A stretch of 64,000 nt of DNA from Phycisphaerae bacterium (GCA_029260015.1 JAJDEB010000023.1:605457-669456), one strand, 5' to 3'. Positions 26,162-35,424 are shown, numbered from the stretch's first letter. The notes: generated by a model from the letters alone, not told the origin. Program-made: numbers and translations.

Positions 26162-29100
26162 ATGCGAAACTCATTTTTTTTCTTATTCGTGCTATCCATC
26201 TGCGCGCTGCAAGCTGCTGCTTTCGATCCCATCGCCGGTGATTACTCGCGCGACAACCCGCTGCACATCCGCGTGATGTCCTACAACGTCCAGCGCAAAT
26301 TCATCTCGGACCCCGGCACCGATGACGCCTTCAACCGCATCCTCGTTGCCGTCGATCCCGATGTCATCGTGTTCCAGGAAATCGAAACCAACGTCGCCCA
26401 ATCCACGATGATCGCCCGACTCAATGCCATCTTGCCCCCGCCGTCGGGAAGTTGGCAGGTGCAATTCGGACTGACCGGCGGAATCCGCAACGTACTCGCG
26501 TCGCGTTTCCCACTCGCAGACACGCGAACGGATACCGTTCCTGCATCGGCAACGCGCGGGGTCACCATAGGCCGCATTGACCTGCCCGATTCGATCTATG
26601 CCGATGACATCTACGTCATGGGCGTTCATCTGAAAGCTTTCAGCGGTTCTGAAGAAGACGCTCTTCGCCAGCAAAGCGCCGACGCTATCGCGAACTGGCT
26701 GGCCGACGCACGCGGAGTTCCCAGATCATCCGGTAACAACATCGTCCTTCCAAACAGCACACCCATGATCGTGATGGGCGATTTCAATCTGGTGGGTCCA
26801 AGCATCCAGCCCGAACTGACGCTCACCAATGGCGACATTCAAAACGAAGTCACCTACGGATCGGATGTTAAGGGTGACTGGGACAACACCGACATGGGCG
26901 ACCTGTTTCCCGCCGACCCCTTCACCGGTGACACCGATACCTGGCCCAGCACGTCGGGAAACCCAAGTTCGCGACTCGACCGTTTCATCTACACCGACAG
27001 CTCAACAGTCGTCGCCAACAGCTTTGTCCTCAACGCTCTAAACATGAACGGCGCCGCCCTTTCAGGCACCGGACTGTTTTCAACAGACACCATCACCTCC
27101 AACTCTGCCGATCACCTTCCCATCGTCATGGACATTGAAATCGTGCAGGACTGCAACGAGAATTCAATCCCAGACGAAATCGAAATCGCCGCCGGCAGCT
27201 CAACCGATTGCAACGAAAACATGCTGCCTGACGAGTGCGAGTCACTCAACGATTGCAACAATAACAGCATCGCCGACCTTTGCGACATCGCCTCCGAACA
27301 CAGCGCCGATTGCAATAACAACATCATCCCCGACGAGTGCGAACCACCAGCCGACTGCAACTTCAACGGCATCCAAGACATCTGCGACATTGCCGGTGGA
27401 ACCAGCACCGACTGCAACGCCAACACCGTGCCCGACCTGTGCGACGTTCAAATGGGCGCAGACGATTGCAACGCCAACAACATCCCTGACGTTTGCGAAC
27501 CGAACGAAGACTGCAACAACAACGGCACCCAAGACATCTGCGACATCGCCAACGAAACCAGCGAAGACTGCGATGGCAACAACGTGCCCGATTCGTGCGA
27601 ACTCGACGGCTTCGACGACATCGTTGTGCTTGCAGACAATTTCGAAAATCAGTTCCCAGCCGCCGGCTGGAGTGCGACGGGGATGTGGCACGGTTCAACC
27701 GACTGCCCGCGACTGAATACATGCGATCCGATCACTTGGGCGTATTTCGGCGAAGACGCTTCGTGCAATTTTGACACAGGCCAGACTGAATCGGGCGTCA
27801 TGTCGGCACCAGCCGTCACCATCCCAGCCACCGCGACTTCGGCAACGCTGACTTACTGCTCGGCTTACAACGGTGAAGGCGGTAACTCGAACGGGTCCGG
27901 TTTTGATTGGGCTTACGTCACGGTCAACGGAAGCGAGATCGACGATGTCAGCAATGACGGCGTGCAGAATGATTGGGAAACGCGAACGATAAACCTAAAT
28001 GCCTTCATCGGTCAGACGATCAATGTAGGGTGGCACTTCGATTCACGCGACGGGTCGGTCAACAGCGGCTTGGGCTGGCAGGTGGACAACATCGAACTGA
28101 TCGCACCCACGCCCGCCAACCGCGACTGCAACGAAAACGAAATCCTCGACGCCTGCGAAATTGAATTGGGAAGTGCCGACGACTGCAACCTCGACGGCAT
28201 CCCTGATGATTGCAGCCCCGACTGCGACGCCAATAGCATTCCAGACGTCTGCGATGCCATTGCGCTTTTGACCAGCCAGCCCGGTGACAACGAACTCTGC
28301 GACGGTGACAACGCCAGCTTCAGCGTAATCGTAACCGAGCCGTCCGCCGCGATTCAATGGTTCAAAGGTGCAACCCCCCTAGCCGATGGCGGGAACAACT
28401 CCGGCGCAACCACTGAAAACCTGATCGTCACCAACGTTAGCGCATCTGATGTAGGCAATTACCATTGTGTCGTGACCGACGGCTGCATCGTGGTACCCAG
28501 CAACTCCGCACAACTCGACGTCGCCGGAACACCCGCAACGATCACCAGTCAGCCGACGTTCCAAATCGAACGCTGCGCCGGTGAAAGCGCATCATTTTCC
28601 GTCACCACTGTCGGCTCCGAACCGCTGCACTATGAATGGCGAAGGGATGGCCAACCCATCGGTGCGCCCGACAATTCAACTTTGAACCTGCCCAACGTTT
28701 CCACCGATGACACCGGCGACTACACCTGCTTCGTTTCCAACGCGTGTGGATCAGAGCTTTCGACCATTGGCGAATTGCGTGTAGGTGGCGGTGCGTTTAC
28801 GATGCACCCGTCAGACCAGTGCGCCGAAACCGGAGAAACGGTTGTCTTCAATGCCGCTGCAACCGGTAGTGGATTCCTCTGGGCATGGACCAAAGACGGC
28901 ATCGGTCTCGCCAACGGTGGACAAGTCTCCGGCGCATCGACCGGAACGCTGACCATCACCAACGTCACCGCAGCCAACGCCGGCGAATACGTCGCCTTCG
29001 CCTACAACACGTCGCCCTTATGCGTGCCCAGTAGCCAACCGGCTGAATTGACCATCGACGCATGCAACCCGTGCCCGACCCCTGGCGACTTCGACGATGA

Positions 29101-29260
29101 CGGTGATGTAGATCTGTCAGATATGCAATCGTTTATCGAATGCTTCGACGCGAACATCTTCCTGCAACCGGCATGCGAATGCATGAACCTAGACTCCGGC
29201 TCACCCGTCATCGACCTTGCCGACTGGAGCGCAGTCGCACCGCTAATAACCGGCCCGTAG
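26162..29260 (+). CDS. Giant secreted EEP-family phosphoesterase with Asp-Cys-Asn repeats, Ig-like domains and a dockerin-like tail
   Basis: A 1032-residue protein with a signal peptide (FFFLFVLSICALQAAAF). Residues about 35-325 form an endonuclease/exonuclease/phosphatase domain: VMSYNVQR, IVFQEIE, the catalytic GDFNLVG and SADHLPIVMD. Residues about 330-480 are tandem D-C-N-x-N-x-I-P-D-x-C-D units, reminiscent of calcium-binding thrombospondin type 3 repeats. Residues about 485-650 are a beta-sandwich (GWSATGMWHG, WQVDNIEL). A second repeat block (about 654-697), then three Ig-like domains (GDNASFSVIV, GESASFSVTT, GETVVFNAAA) follow, and the end is acidic and dockerin-like (GDFDDDGDVDLSDMQ). 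It may cleave extracellular DNA or phospholipid. Its stop codon falls within an inverted repeat. Confidence 0.87.
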   Translation: MRNSFFFLFVLSICALQAAAFDPIAGDYSRDNPLHIRVMSYNVQRKFISDPGTDDAFNRILVAVDPDVIVFQEIETNVAQSTMIARLNAILPPPSGSWQVQFGLTGGIRNVLASRFPLADTRTDTVPASATRGVTIGRIDLPDSIYADDIYVMGVHLKAFSGSEEDALRQQSADAIANWLADARGVPRSSGNNIVLPNSTPMIVMGDFNLVGPSIQPELTLTNGDIQNEVTYGSDVKGDWDNTDMGDLFPADPFTGDTDTWPSTSGNPSSRLDRFIYTDSSTVVANSFVLNALNMNGAALSGTGLFSTDTITSNSADHLPIVMDIEIVQDCNENSIPDEIEIAAGSSTDCNENMLPDECESLNDCNNNSIADLCDIASEHSADCNNNIIPDECEPPADCNFNGIQDICDIAGGTSTDCNANTVPDLCDVQMGADDCNANNIPDVCEPNEDCNNNGTQDICDIANETSEDCDGNNVPDSCELDGFDDIVVLADNFENQFPAAGWSATGMWHGSTDCPRLNTCDPITWAYFGEDASCNFDTGQTESGVMSAPAVTIPATATSATLTYCSAYNGEGGNSNGSGFDWAYVTVNGSEIDDVSNDGVQNDWETRTINLNAFIGQTINVGWHFDSRDGSVNSGLGWQVDNIELIAPTPANRDCNENEILDACEIELGSADDCNLDGIPDDCSPDCDANSIPDVCDAIALLTSQPGDNELCDGDNASFSVIVTEPSAAIQWFKGATPLADGGNNSGATTENLIVTNVSASDVGNYHCVVTDGCIVVPSNSAQLDVAGTPATITSQPTFQIERCAGESASFSVTTVGSEPLHYEWRRDGQPIGAPDNSTLNLPNVSTDDTGDYTCFVSNACGSELSTIGELRVGGGAFTMHPSDQCAETGETVVFNAAATGSGFLWAWTKDGIGLANGGQVSGASTGTLTITNVTAANAGEYVAFAYNTSPLCVPSSQPAELTIDACNPCPTPGDFDDDGDVDLSDMQSFIECFDANIFLQPACECMNLDSGSPVIDLADWSAVAPLITGP

Positions 29261-29327
29261 GGTCCGCTGTGCGAACCAATGTGTTGGAACAATATTCCGT
29301 CATGATGGTCCGCACAGCCGACCCTAC
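29257..29327. repeat. GTAG-foot inverted repeat pair (family B), copy 1
   Basis: The left arm is GTAG plus GGTCCGC-TGT-GCGAACC (one mismatch); the right arm at 29307-29327 is the inverted partner. The left arm contains the TAG stop of the giant secreted protein gene. The same unit is at 43365 and 45927 in the ATP synthase operon. Confidence 0.8.
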
Positions 29328-29330
29328 GTA

Positions 29331-29711
29331 TCAATCTTCTAATGAAATCAAATACTCGCAACCGATCAAGAACCCATCATTCGTCAGCGTTCGGTGACGC
29401 ACAACCGCCGGAACCAGCGGACAGTCGGATTCGCTCCAGAACAATCTCAGCCGCACGATCGACCCCACGTCGATCGACCGCCGATAAAGAAACGCAATCC
29501 CACCAACCGACGCATCGTGCAATGCTCCTGATTCTTCGCACGCTGGATTTCTCGGATCAATGATCGCCAGTGGCCAAGTCCGCTGATGCCGACGATGCGT
29601 TCGACAACCCGTCGCCCGCGTTGTATCGCAACGACGTTGCGAGAGCGCCAGGAACCGCAAAAGAATCTCGCGAACCTGAACGTGTGATGCTGGTTGTGCC
29701 GCAACGCCCAT
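29331..29711 (-). CDS. PilZ-domain protein (probable c-di-GMP receptor)
   Basis: A small protein (126 aa from the ATG at 29711, which has GGGAGG upstream; an earlier ATG at 29735 lacks one). The PilZ signature is present as a basic RTHRRHQR segment followed about 30 residues later by HDASVGGIAF (DxSxxG). These two motifs bind cyclic di-GMP. Without an output domain it probably acts by binding a partner. It is near a degenerate HD-GYP gene but in another transcript. Confidence 0.72.
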   Translation of the reverse strand: MGVAAQPASHVQVREILLRFLALSQRRCDTTRATGCRTHRRHQRTWPLAIIDPRNPACEESGALHDASVGGIAFLYRRSIDVGSIVRLRLFWSESDCPLVPAVVRHRTLTNDGFLIGCEYLISLED

Positions 29712-29876
29712 CCATTCCCCTCCCAATCGAACCAACCATACGATTCATGAGGGGCCCGAAACAATCAGCGCAATTTGCCTATTTACCTCACAACGAAGTT
29801 ATCAGTCCATCGCGTGGCAAGTCCCGGCGCAACGTGCTAAAGTGGTCGGAATTCCTCCAATTACGGACGCATTCAT

Positions 29877-30530
29877 ATGGGACTTGCAAAAGAAGGCTTG
29901 CGCGAAATCATCATCTCAACGCTTGTGCTCGGGTCAGCCGCTTGGGCGCTGAGCCTCGTGCATTGGTCGCTTGCGCTGATTCCCTCTGTAGTGTTGCTTT
30001 GGGTGTTCTCATTCTTTCGCGATCCGAAACGCGTTACCCATGTCGCCGACAACGCCCTCATATCGCCAGCCGACGGAACCGTCACCGAAGTCGTTCATCT
30101 CGACCATCACGAACAAATCGGCGGACCGGCTATCCGCGTCGGAATCTTCCTGAGCATCTTCAACGTTCACATCAATCGCTCCCCATGCGCCGGAACCGTG
30201 CGAACCATCAGATATCAACCGGGAAAATTTCTCGACGCCCGACACGAGGATGCCGGCAGGCTCAATGAATCGAACACGTTGGTCATCGATCCGGCACCAC
30301 CGATCACCGGGCCAGTCATTGTTCGGCAGGTATCCGGCCTGATCGCCCGACGGATAATCTGCCATGCCAAGCCCGAAACCAAGCTGATTTGCGGGGAGCG
30401 CTTCGGACTGATTAAATTTGGTTCGCGAACAGAGTTGATCGTTCCCGATAAACAAGGGATCGAAGTGATCACTCAAGTCGGTGACAAAGTACAAGCCGGC
30501 CTGACAAGCCTCATCACTTGCACCGATTGA
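29877..30530 (+). CDS. psd: Phosphatidylserine decarboxylase, short form
   Basis: Decarboxylates phosphatidylserine to phosphatidylethanolamine at the membrane. The 217-residue size and layout match the short Psd-A type: two membrane-near N-terminal segments, ALISPADGTVTEV, IFLSIFNVHINRSP, and the cleavage motif KFGSRTELIVP where the pyruvoyl group forms from Ser. The next gene encodes the enzyme for the preceding step and starts 45 bases downstream. Confidence 0.93.
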   Translation: MGLAKEGLREIIISTLVLGSAAWALSLVHWSLALIPSVVLLWVFSFFRDPKRVTHVADNALISPADGTVTEVVHLDHHEQIGGPAIRVGIFLSIFNVHINRSPCAGTVRTIRYQPGKFLDARHEDAGRLNESNTLVIDPAPPITGPVIVRQVSGLIARRIICHAKPETKLICGERFGLIKFGSRTELIVPDKQGIEVITQVGDKVQAGLTSLITCTD

Positions 30531-30575
30531 ACTGTGTTCGACGCACGCAGCGAGATGTAGAGTTAGGGAGAGATC

Positions 30576-31541
30576 ATGAAAATCGTCGATCAAGACGGCA
30601 AACCCAAATCGCACACCAGATCGGTGCGAAGGCTCCGCACCATCGCCGTGTTGCCAACCATGCTCACGCTGGCCAACATGCTCTGCGGGTTCGCTGCCGT
30701 CTATCTCTGCATGCTGGGATTGATCGACGCATTCACCGGAGTCGGAGCCGCCGCCAAAACGACGCTCAATCGCCAGTTGATTGAAGACCTGCTGCCGACA
30801 TACGTTTCGGTCGGAGGCGTGCTGATTTTCCTAGGCATGTTTTTCGACGGCATGGATGGCCGCGTCGCTCGCATGACCACCGGAACCACCAACTTCGGCG
30901 GGCAACTCGACTCCCTCGCCGACATGATCACCTTCGGAATCGCTCCGGCGATGCTGGTCATCGTGATGATTTTGACCGGGCACCACGAAGGTTTGGAAGG
31001 GCCGTTCGTCAAACAGCGCTTCGCATGGGTGGCTGGCGCAGTTTACGTCAGTTGCTGTGGGCTACGGTTGGCACGCTTCAACGTCGAACACGCCGAAGGC
31101 GACCTCAAGCACACGCGTTTCTACGGCTTGCCAAGTCCCGGAGCAGCCGCCCTCGTTGCATCATTGATCATCCTTCACGAACACGTCGCCGACGTGCGCG
31201 GCAAAATTCTCATCAATTCACTGCCCGTCATCACCATCATCGCTGGCATGCTCATGGTCAGCCGCGTGCGGTACGTTCACATCGGCAACACCTACCTGCG
31301 GGGTCGCAAACCATGGGGATACGTCGTGCTGATGGTCCTCATAGCAGGAACATTCATCGCCGCCCCATCACCAACCCTGGCCGGCATAGTAGCCATTTAC
31401 GTCCTGAGCGGACCGACCAACACATTTCTCAAAAAGAAAAAGAAGAAGCAGAAACGTAAGAGTATGGCAGAAGGCGAAAAGCAAACCGCCGAATCGAACA
31501 CAGATTCATCCGGCAAGGGCCAATCGAACTCGGGATCGTAA
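30576..31541 (+). CDS. pssA: CDP-diacylglycerol-serine O-phosphatidyltransferase
   Basis: A 321-residue integral membrane enzyme making phosphatidylserine from CDP-diacylglycerol and serine. The CDP-alcohol phosphatidyltransferase signature DGMDGRVARMTTGTTNFGGQ followed by LDSLADM is complete. Six or more hydrophobic segments are seen, and the C-terminus is a Lys-rich, Ser-rich tail. GGGAGAG precedes the ATG. With psd it forms a two-gene phosphatidylethanolamine operon. Confidence 0.94.
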   Translation: MKIVDQDGKPKSHTRSVRRLRTIAVLPTMLTLANMLCGFAAVYLCMLGLIDAFTGVGAAAKTTLNRQLIEDLLPTYVSVGGVLIFLGMFFDGMDGRVARMTTGTTNFGGQLDSLADMITFGIAPAMLVIVMILTGHHEGLEGPFVKQRFAWVAGAVYVSCCGLRLARFNVEHAEGDLKHTRFYGLPSPGAAALVASLIILHEHVADVRGKILINSLPVITIIAGMLMVSRVRYVHIGNTYLRGRKPWGYVVLMVLIAGTFIAAPSPTLAGIVAIYVLSGPTNTFLKKKKKKQKRKSMAEGEKQTAESNTDSSGKGQSNSGS

Positions 31542-31689
31542 GGACGGGGCGATGTTCTTCGTTACTCAACTCCACAGCATACAACAAGCCCTCTCTCGCC
31601 ATCGCTACGAAAGTGCCAACGATTGAAGGGCGACCGAGTGCGTCTCCAAGAACCACCTGTTAGGCGCATTATCTCTCATCATCGATTCC

Positions 31690-31710
31690 CCCATGTTCAA
31701 AGAACATGGG
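31690..31710. repeat. Nine-bp palindromic hairpin between convergent genes
   Basis: CCCATGTTC and GAACATGGG arms with an AAA loop, in the 215-base gap between pssA and the convergent HD-GYP gene. There is no T run. It may end transcription or be another dispersed repeat. Confidence 0.4.
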
Positions 31711-31739
31711 CCACCCGTCCAGATAGGCTTAGCGAACAA

Positions 31740-31758
31740 AGTGCCACACTACGGCACT
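31740..31758. repeat. AGTGCC-type intergenic hairpin, copy 3
   Basis: Perfect AGTGCC and GGCACT arms with a 7-base loop. The right arm includes the first bases of the HD-GYP gene's stop codon, which is read on the minus strand. A partial AAGTGCCAA copy without its partner is at about 31611. Confidence 0.5.
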
Positions 31759-33136
31759 AGATAGCTTTGATAACGACCAAGTCTGGTTCGGTCGAGAGGT
31801 CAATCACTGCCCCGGTAATAATTCCATCGGCGTCGAGCAATTCGACTACGGGTTTGGTGTGGGCGTCCGGGTTGGCTCGCAGGACTCGGGCTTGTCGGTC
31901 GTCGCTTAGCATAACTGTGCTGCCAATGGGAAACAGCGAAACCGTATCAAGAAAACCGCGAACCAGCGTTCGGTCGAACTGGTTGGCGGTCCCTTTGAAA
32001 AGAATGGTCTTCGCCGCTTCGTAGGGCGACATCGCGACGCGATAAGGCCGTTTGCTGGTCATCGCCGCGAAGACATCTGCGAGCGACACGATGCGCGAAA
32101 ACATGTGCAACTTGTCGGCGCGGCGATGGTTGGGGTATCCGCTGCCATCAATGCGTTCATGGGCTTGGTAGCCGATGAACTTGACCGACTGCGGAATACC
32201 CGTCAGGCTCGACAGCATCTCCACCGTGTGCAGCGGATGAAGATGTATTTCGTGCCATTCGCGCCCACCAAGTTCGCCATTGCCAAGACGGATCGAATCA
32301 GGCACGCGCATCATGCCGATGTCTTGAAGCAATCCGCCAAGCCCAAGTTCCGTAACACTTTCGCGATCCATGCCAAGCTGCGCGGCAATCGACAACGTGA
32401 GGAGTGCAACGTTCACACAATGGTCGTACAAGTAATCGCTGTCGCTGCTCTGCATGGCCACAATCAGCGGCAGCAGATCGAAATCGAACGTCGAAATATT
32501 GACGAAGTGGTTGATATGCTTCCGCAGGTCAGACGACGAAATCTTCCTGCCGGATCGCAGCGAGTCGCAGATATCTGAGACTGCCGCCGTGGTGGCGGTA
32601 TGGTGTTCGATGCCCTGGGCGGCTTCGCTCTTGAGATCGTCGATCGATAACCGAGGACGCCGCCAAGCTTTAATCGAGTTGATCTTGACGGGCATCATCA
32701 GCGCCCCGTCGAGACGCTTGTCGAGGGCCCGGGTCCGGGGCGTTTGGAAGTCATGCCCGATATCGATCGGTAATTCGTAATCGTCCGAATCGGAAGACTC
32801 ATCTACCGCACCCGATGGTGCGCCGAGTTGAACGTGGAAAATCCCGCGTTCGCGAAGAAGCTGAAGAAATCGCGGGGTAATGCGCGAGCCAGCTGAAAGG
32901 AGCAGCACGCCCTCTTCCGAGTAGATGTCGTCCATCGCGGTCATACCCGCACGGATCGATTCGATAAACTCGCAGCGGAGTTCGTCGAGACTGATCAACG
33001 CCTTCGAACTTCCGGGAACAGCGTCGCCCACCGCCGGACTCAGGCCCGACTCTTGCCCGGCAGAATCAATGCCGCCGCTACCACTCTGCGCATTCTCGAA
33101 GAGTTCGTCGAGCATGATGGTCGGATCCTGCGGCAT
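31757..33136 (-). CDS. Degenerate HD-GYP domain protein
   Basis: A 459-residue cytoplasmic protein. The N-terminal half (residues 1-210) has no recognised domain. Residues 235-400 are an HD-GYP domain of the cyclic di-GMP phosphodiesterase family: DHCVNVALLTL, LGGLLQDIGMMRVP, WHEIHLHPLHTVEML, AHERIDGSGYP and LADVFAAMTSKRPYR. The HD pair is changed to Gln271-Asp272 and the usual His-His-Glu before GYP is Ala325-His-Glu, so two expected metal ligands are missing. It may be a catalytically weak or purely sensory protein. The stop codon lies in a hairpin. Confidence 0.88.
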   Translation of the reverse strand: MPQDPTIMLDELFENAQSGSGGIDSAGQESGLSPAVGDAVPGSSKALISLDELRCEFIESIRAGMTAMDDIYSEEGVLLLSAGSRITPRFLQLLRERGIFHVQLGAPSGAVDESSDSDDYELPIDIGHDFQTPRTRALDKRLDGALMMPVKINSIKAWRRPRLSIDDLKSEAAQGIEHHTATTAAVSDICDSLRSGRKISSSDLRKHINHFVNISTFDFDLLPLIVAMQSSDSDYLYDHCVNVALLTLSIAAQLGMDRESVTELGLGGLLQDIGMMRVPDSIRLGNGELGGREWHEIHLHPLHTVEMLSSLTGIPQSVKFIGYQAHERIDGSGYPNHRRADKLHMFSRIVSLADVFAAMTSKRPYRVAMSPYEAAKTILFKGTANQFDRTLVRGFLDTVSLFPIGSTVMLSDDRQARVLRANPDAHTKPVVELLDADGIITGAVIDLSTEPDLVVIKAI

Positions 33137-33487
33137 TGGCGGTCACGCTCCGTCGGTGCGCTAAGCAAGAGAAAGTGCTGAAAACCGGGAAACTCAAGAA
33201 CTGAATCGGCACACATACACCCCTACTTAACGGTACGATGTTGCCGGGTGCATTGAAGGACCCGAACGAGCGTCGGAATTCACGATTAAAGACCGATAAC
33301 GACTGAATTCCATACTCGGGCTCGGTACCGCAAGCGGCAGGCCACTTTGGCATTTGTTTGTACGGTTGGGGCGATTGGCCAATAATGTAGAGGCGGACCG
33401 CGGCGACCCCATGTAGATGTCGCTGTCGGAAGGCCAGTCTTAACTGTGTCACCCTGTGGCACTTTTCTATCATACAAGTGGCGAACG
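33137..33487. other. Divergent intergenic region
   Basis: The upstream regions of the HD-GYP gene and the aldehyde dehydrogenase gene face each other here. The only structure seen is an AGTGCC-type hairpin in reverse orientation at 33444-33466 and an AT-rich TATCAT segment just after it that could be a -10 element for the dehydrogenase. No other gene is seen. Confidence 0.45.
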
Positions 33488-34951
33488 ATGCAGCGGATTC
33501 TAAATTACATCAACGGGAAGTCTGTCGAACCGGTCTCAGGTGAATACCTGGACAACGTCGATCCAGCGACGGGGCATGTATATTCACAGGTCGCCGACAG
33601 CGACAAACGCGACATAGATGCAGCCGTCACAGCCGCACGCGATGCGTTTGGCGATTGGTCGAAACGATCTGCTGACGATCGCTGCGCAGTCTTGATGCGG
33701 TTAGCCGACCTTATTGAGAAAAATATCGATCGACTCGCAAGAGCCGAATGCATCGACAACGGCAAACCGCTGTCTCTTGCCCGATCGCTCGACATTCCGC
33801 GGGCTGCGAAGAATCTTCGCTTTTTTGCAACAGCAATGCTGCACGTCAAAAGTGAAACCCACGCGATGGAAGGCGTGGGATTTAACTACACCCTGCGCCA
33901 ACCGCGCGGGGTGGCTGGCATCATCTCGCCCTGGAACCTACCGCTCTATCTGTTCACCTGGAAAATCGCACCGGCTTTGGCCACGGGAAACACAGTCGTG
34001 GGCAAACCGTCGGAAGTCACGCCAATGACCGCGTTTCTGTTGGGCGAGCTTTGCACAGAAGCAGAATTACCGCCCGGCGTACTCAACATTGTTCACGGTT
34101 CAGGCGCGAAAGCAGGCGCAGCACTCGTCAAGCATCCCGACGTGCCGACAATTTCCTTCACCGGAGGAACCGCTACCGGCGCAATAATCGCCAGCGACGC
34201 AGCCCCCATGTTCAAGAAGATCGGCTTGGAACTCGGCGGGAAGAATCCGAATATTATCTTCGCAGACGCCGACCTGGACGCAGCGATGGAAGGAAGCCTG
34301 CGATCATCGTTCGCCAATCAAGGGCAGGTCTGCCTGTGCGGTTCACGAATGTTTGTGGAGCGCAGCGTGTATGATGAATTCCTGGGCCGCTTCGTTGAGA
34401 AAGCCAAAGCGCTAAAGGTCGGCGATCCGCTTGAAAGCGATACGGATCAAGGCGCGTTGGTATCGAAAACGCAACTGGAAAAAGTCACGCAATATGTCGC
34501 ACTAGCCCGCGAAGAAGGCGGGGCAATTCTGTGCGGCGGCGGACAGCCCGAGGGCTTAAGCGAGCGGTGCAAGGACGGCTACTTCTTCGCACCCACCGTG
34601 GTCAGCCAGTTGGGCGTCGATTGCAGAGTGAATCAGGAAGAAATCTTCGGGCCAGTGGTAACGGTGACTCCCTTTGATAACGAAGATCAGGTCGTCGAAT
34701 ACGCCAACGGCGTGCCGTACGGGCTGGCATCGTCGGTGTGGACGGGCAACGTGTCGCGGGCCCACCGAGTGGCTGAACGGATTCAATCGGGCACTGTTTG
34801 GGTCAACTGCTGGATGATTCGCGACCTACGGGTTCCGTTCGGCGGGATGAAACAAAGCGGCGTCGGTCGCGAAGGCGGTGACGAAGCGCTGCGGTTTTAC
34901 ACCGAACCAAAAAACGTCTGCATTCAAATTCCAGATTCGCAAAAAAGCTAG
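33488..34951 (+). CDS. NAD-dependent aldehyde dehydrogenase, probably 2-hydroxy/2-aminomuconic semialdehyde type
   Basis: A 487-residue enzyme of the ALDH superfamily. Motifs: the cofactor-binding ISPWNLPLYLFTWKIAPAL, SFTGGTATG, the general-base LELGGKNPNIIF and the nucleophile in NQGQVCLCGSR, plus the C-terminal PFGGMKQSGVGREGG. The ATG at 33488 matches the usual beginning of the family. The following gene encodes a RidA protein that fits 2-aminomuconate deaminase, which suggests the semialdehyde substrate; that link is inference. The family assignment is secure. Confidence 0.9.
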   Translation: MQRILNYINGKSVEPVSGEYLDNVDPATGHVYSQVADSDKRDIDAAVTAARDAFGDWSKRSADDRCAVLMRLADLIEKNIDRLARAECIDNGKPLSLARSLDIPRAAKNLRFFATAMLHVKSETHAMEGVGFNYTLRQPRGVAGIISPWNLPLYLFTWKIAPALATGNTVVGKPSEVTPMTAFLLGELCTEAELPPGVLNIVHGSGAKAGAALVKHPDVPTISFTGGTATGAIIASDAAPMFKKIGLELGGKNPNIIFADADLDAAMEGSLRSSFANQGQVCLCGSRMFVERSVYDEFLGRFVEKAKALKVGDPLESDTDQGALVSKTQLEKVTQYVALAREEGGAILCGGGQPEGLSERCKDGYFFAPTVVSQLGVDCRVNQEEIFGPVVTVTPFDNEDQVVEYANGVPYGLASSVWTGNVSRAHRVAERIQSGTVWVNCWMIRDLRVPFGGMKQSGVGREGGDEALRFYTEPKNVCIQIPDSQKS

Positions 34952-34977
34952 CAACTTATATCTCGAAACGGTCACCC

Positions 34978-35424
34978 ATGAGCAACTCAGAGCCACAGAA
35001 CATCGTCAGCACCCGGGCCCCAGAAGCCGTCGGCGCGTTCCCCCATGCCAAGCGAGCCGGCGATCTGCTGTTTCTTTCAGGGATTGGCCCGCGCAAACGG
35101 GGGACGAAAGTCATCCCCGGAGTGACGGCAGACGCCAGCGGCAAAGTCACGTCGTACAACATCGCCGAGCAAACGTTGGCCGTCTTTGAAAACGTACGGA
35201 CCGTGCTGGAAGATGCCGGCGCGTCATGGAACGACATCCTCGACGTGCAGGTGTTCCTGACAAACATGAAGGACGACTTCGCGACATTCAACAAACTTTA
35301 CGCCGAACACTTTGCCGGTGAAGGCATGCCCAACCCAACGCGAACAACCATCGAGATCAACTGCCTACCGACACCGATCAATGTTGAACTAAAGGTGATT
35401 GCATCTGCTACATCGATTAAATGA
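34978..35424 (+). CDS. RidA/YjgF-family deaminase, candidate 2-aminomuconate deaminase
   Basis: A 148-residue RidA-family protein with LLFLSGIGPRKRGTKVIPG, the NVRTVLEDAGASWNDILDV segment and PTRTTIEI containing the substrate-binding Arg. RidA enzymes hydrolyse enamines and imines; a longer version next to an aldehyde dehydrogenase is the arrangement of aminomuconate pathways in aminophenol and tryptophan degradation. The ring-cleavage dioxygenase and decarboxylase of those routes are not in the window. The gap to the dehydrogenase is 26 bases. Confidence 0.82.
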   Translation: MSNSEPQNIVSTRAPEAVGAFPHAKRAGDLLFLSGIGPRKRGTKVIPGVTADASGKVTSYNIAEQTLAVFENVRTVLEDAGASWNDILDVQVFLTNMKDDFATFNKLYAEHFAGEGMPNPTRTTIEINCLPTPINVELKVIASATSIK

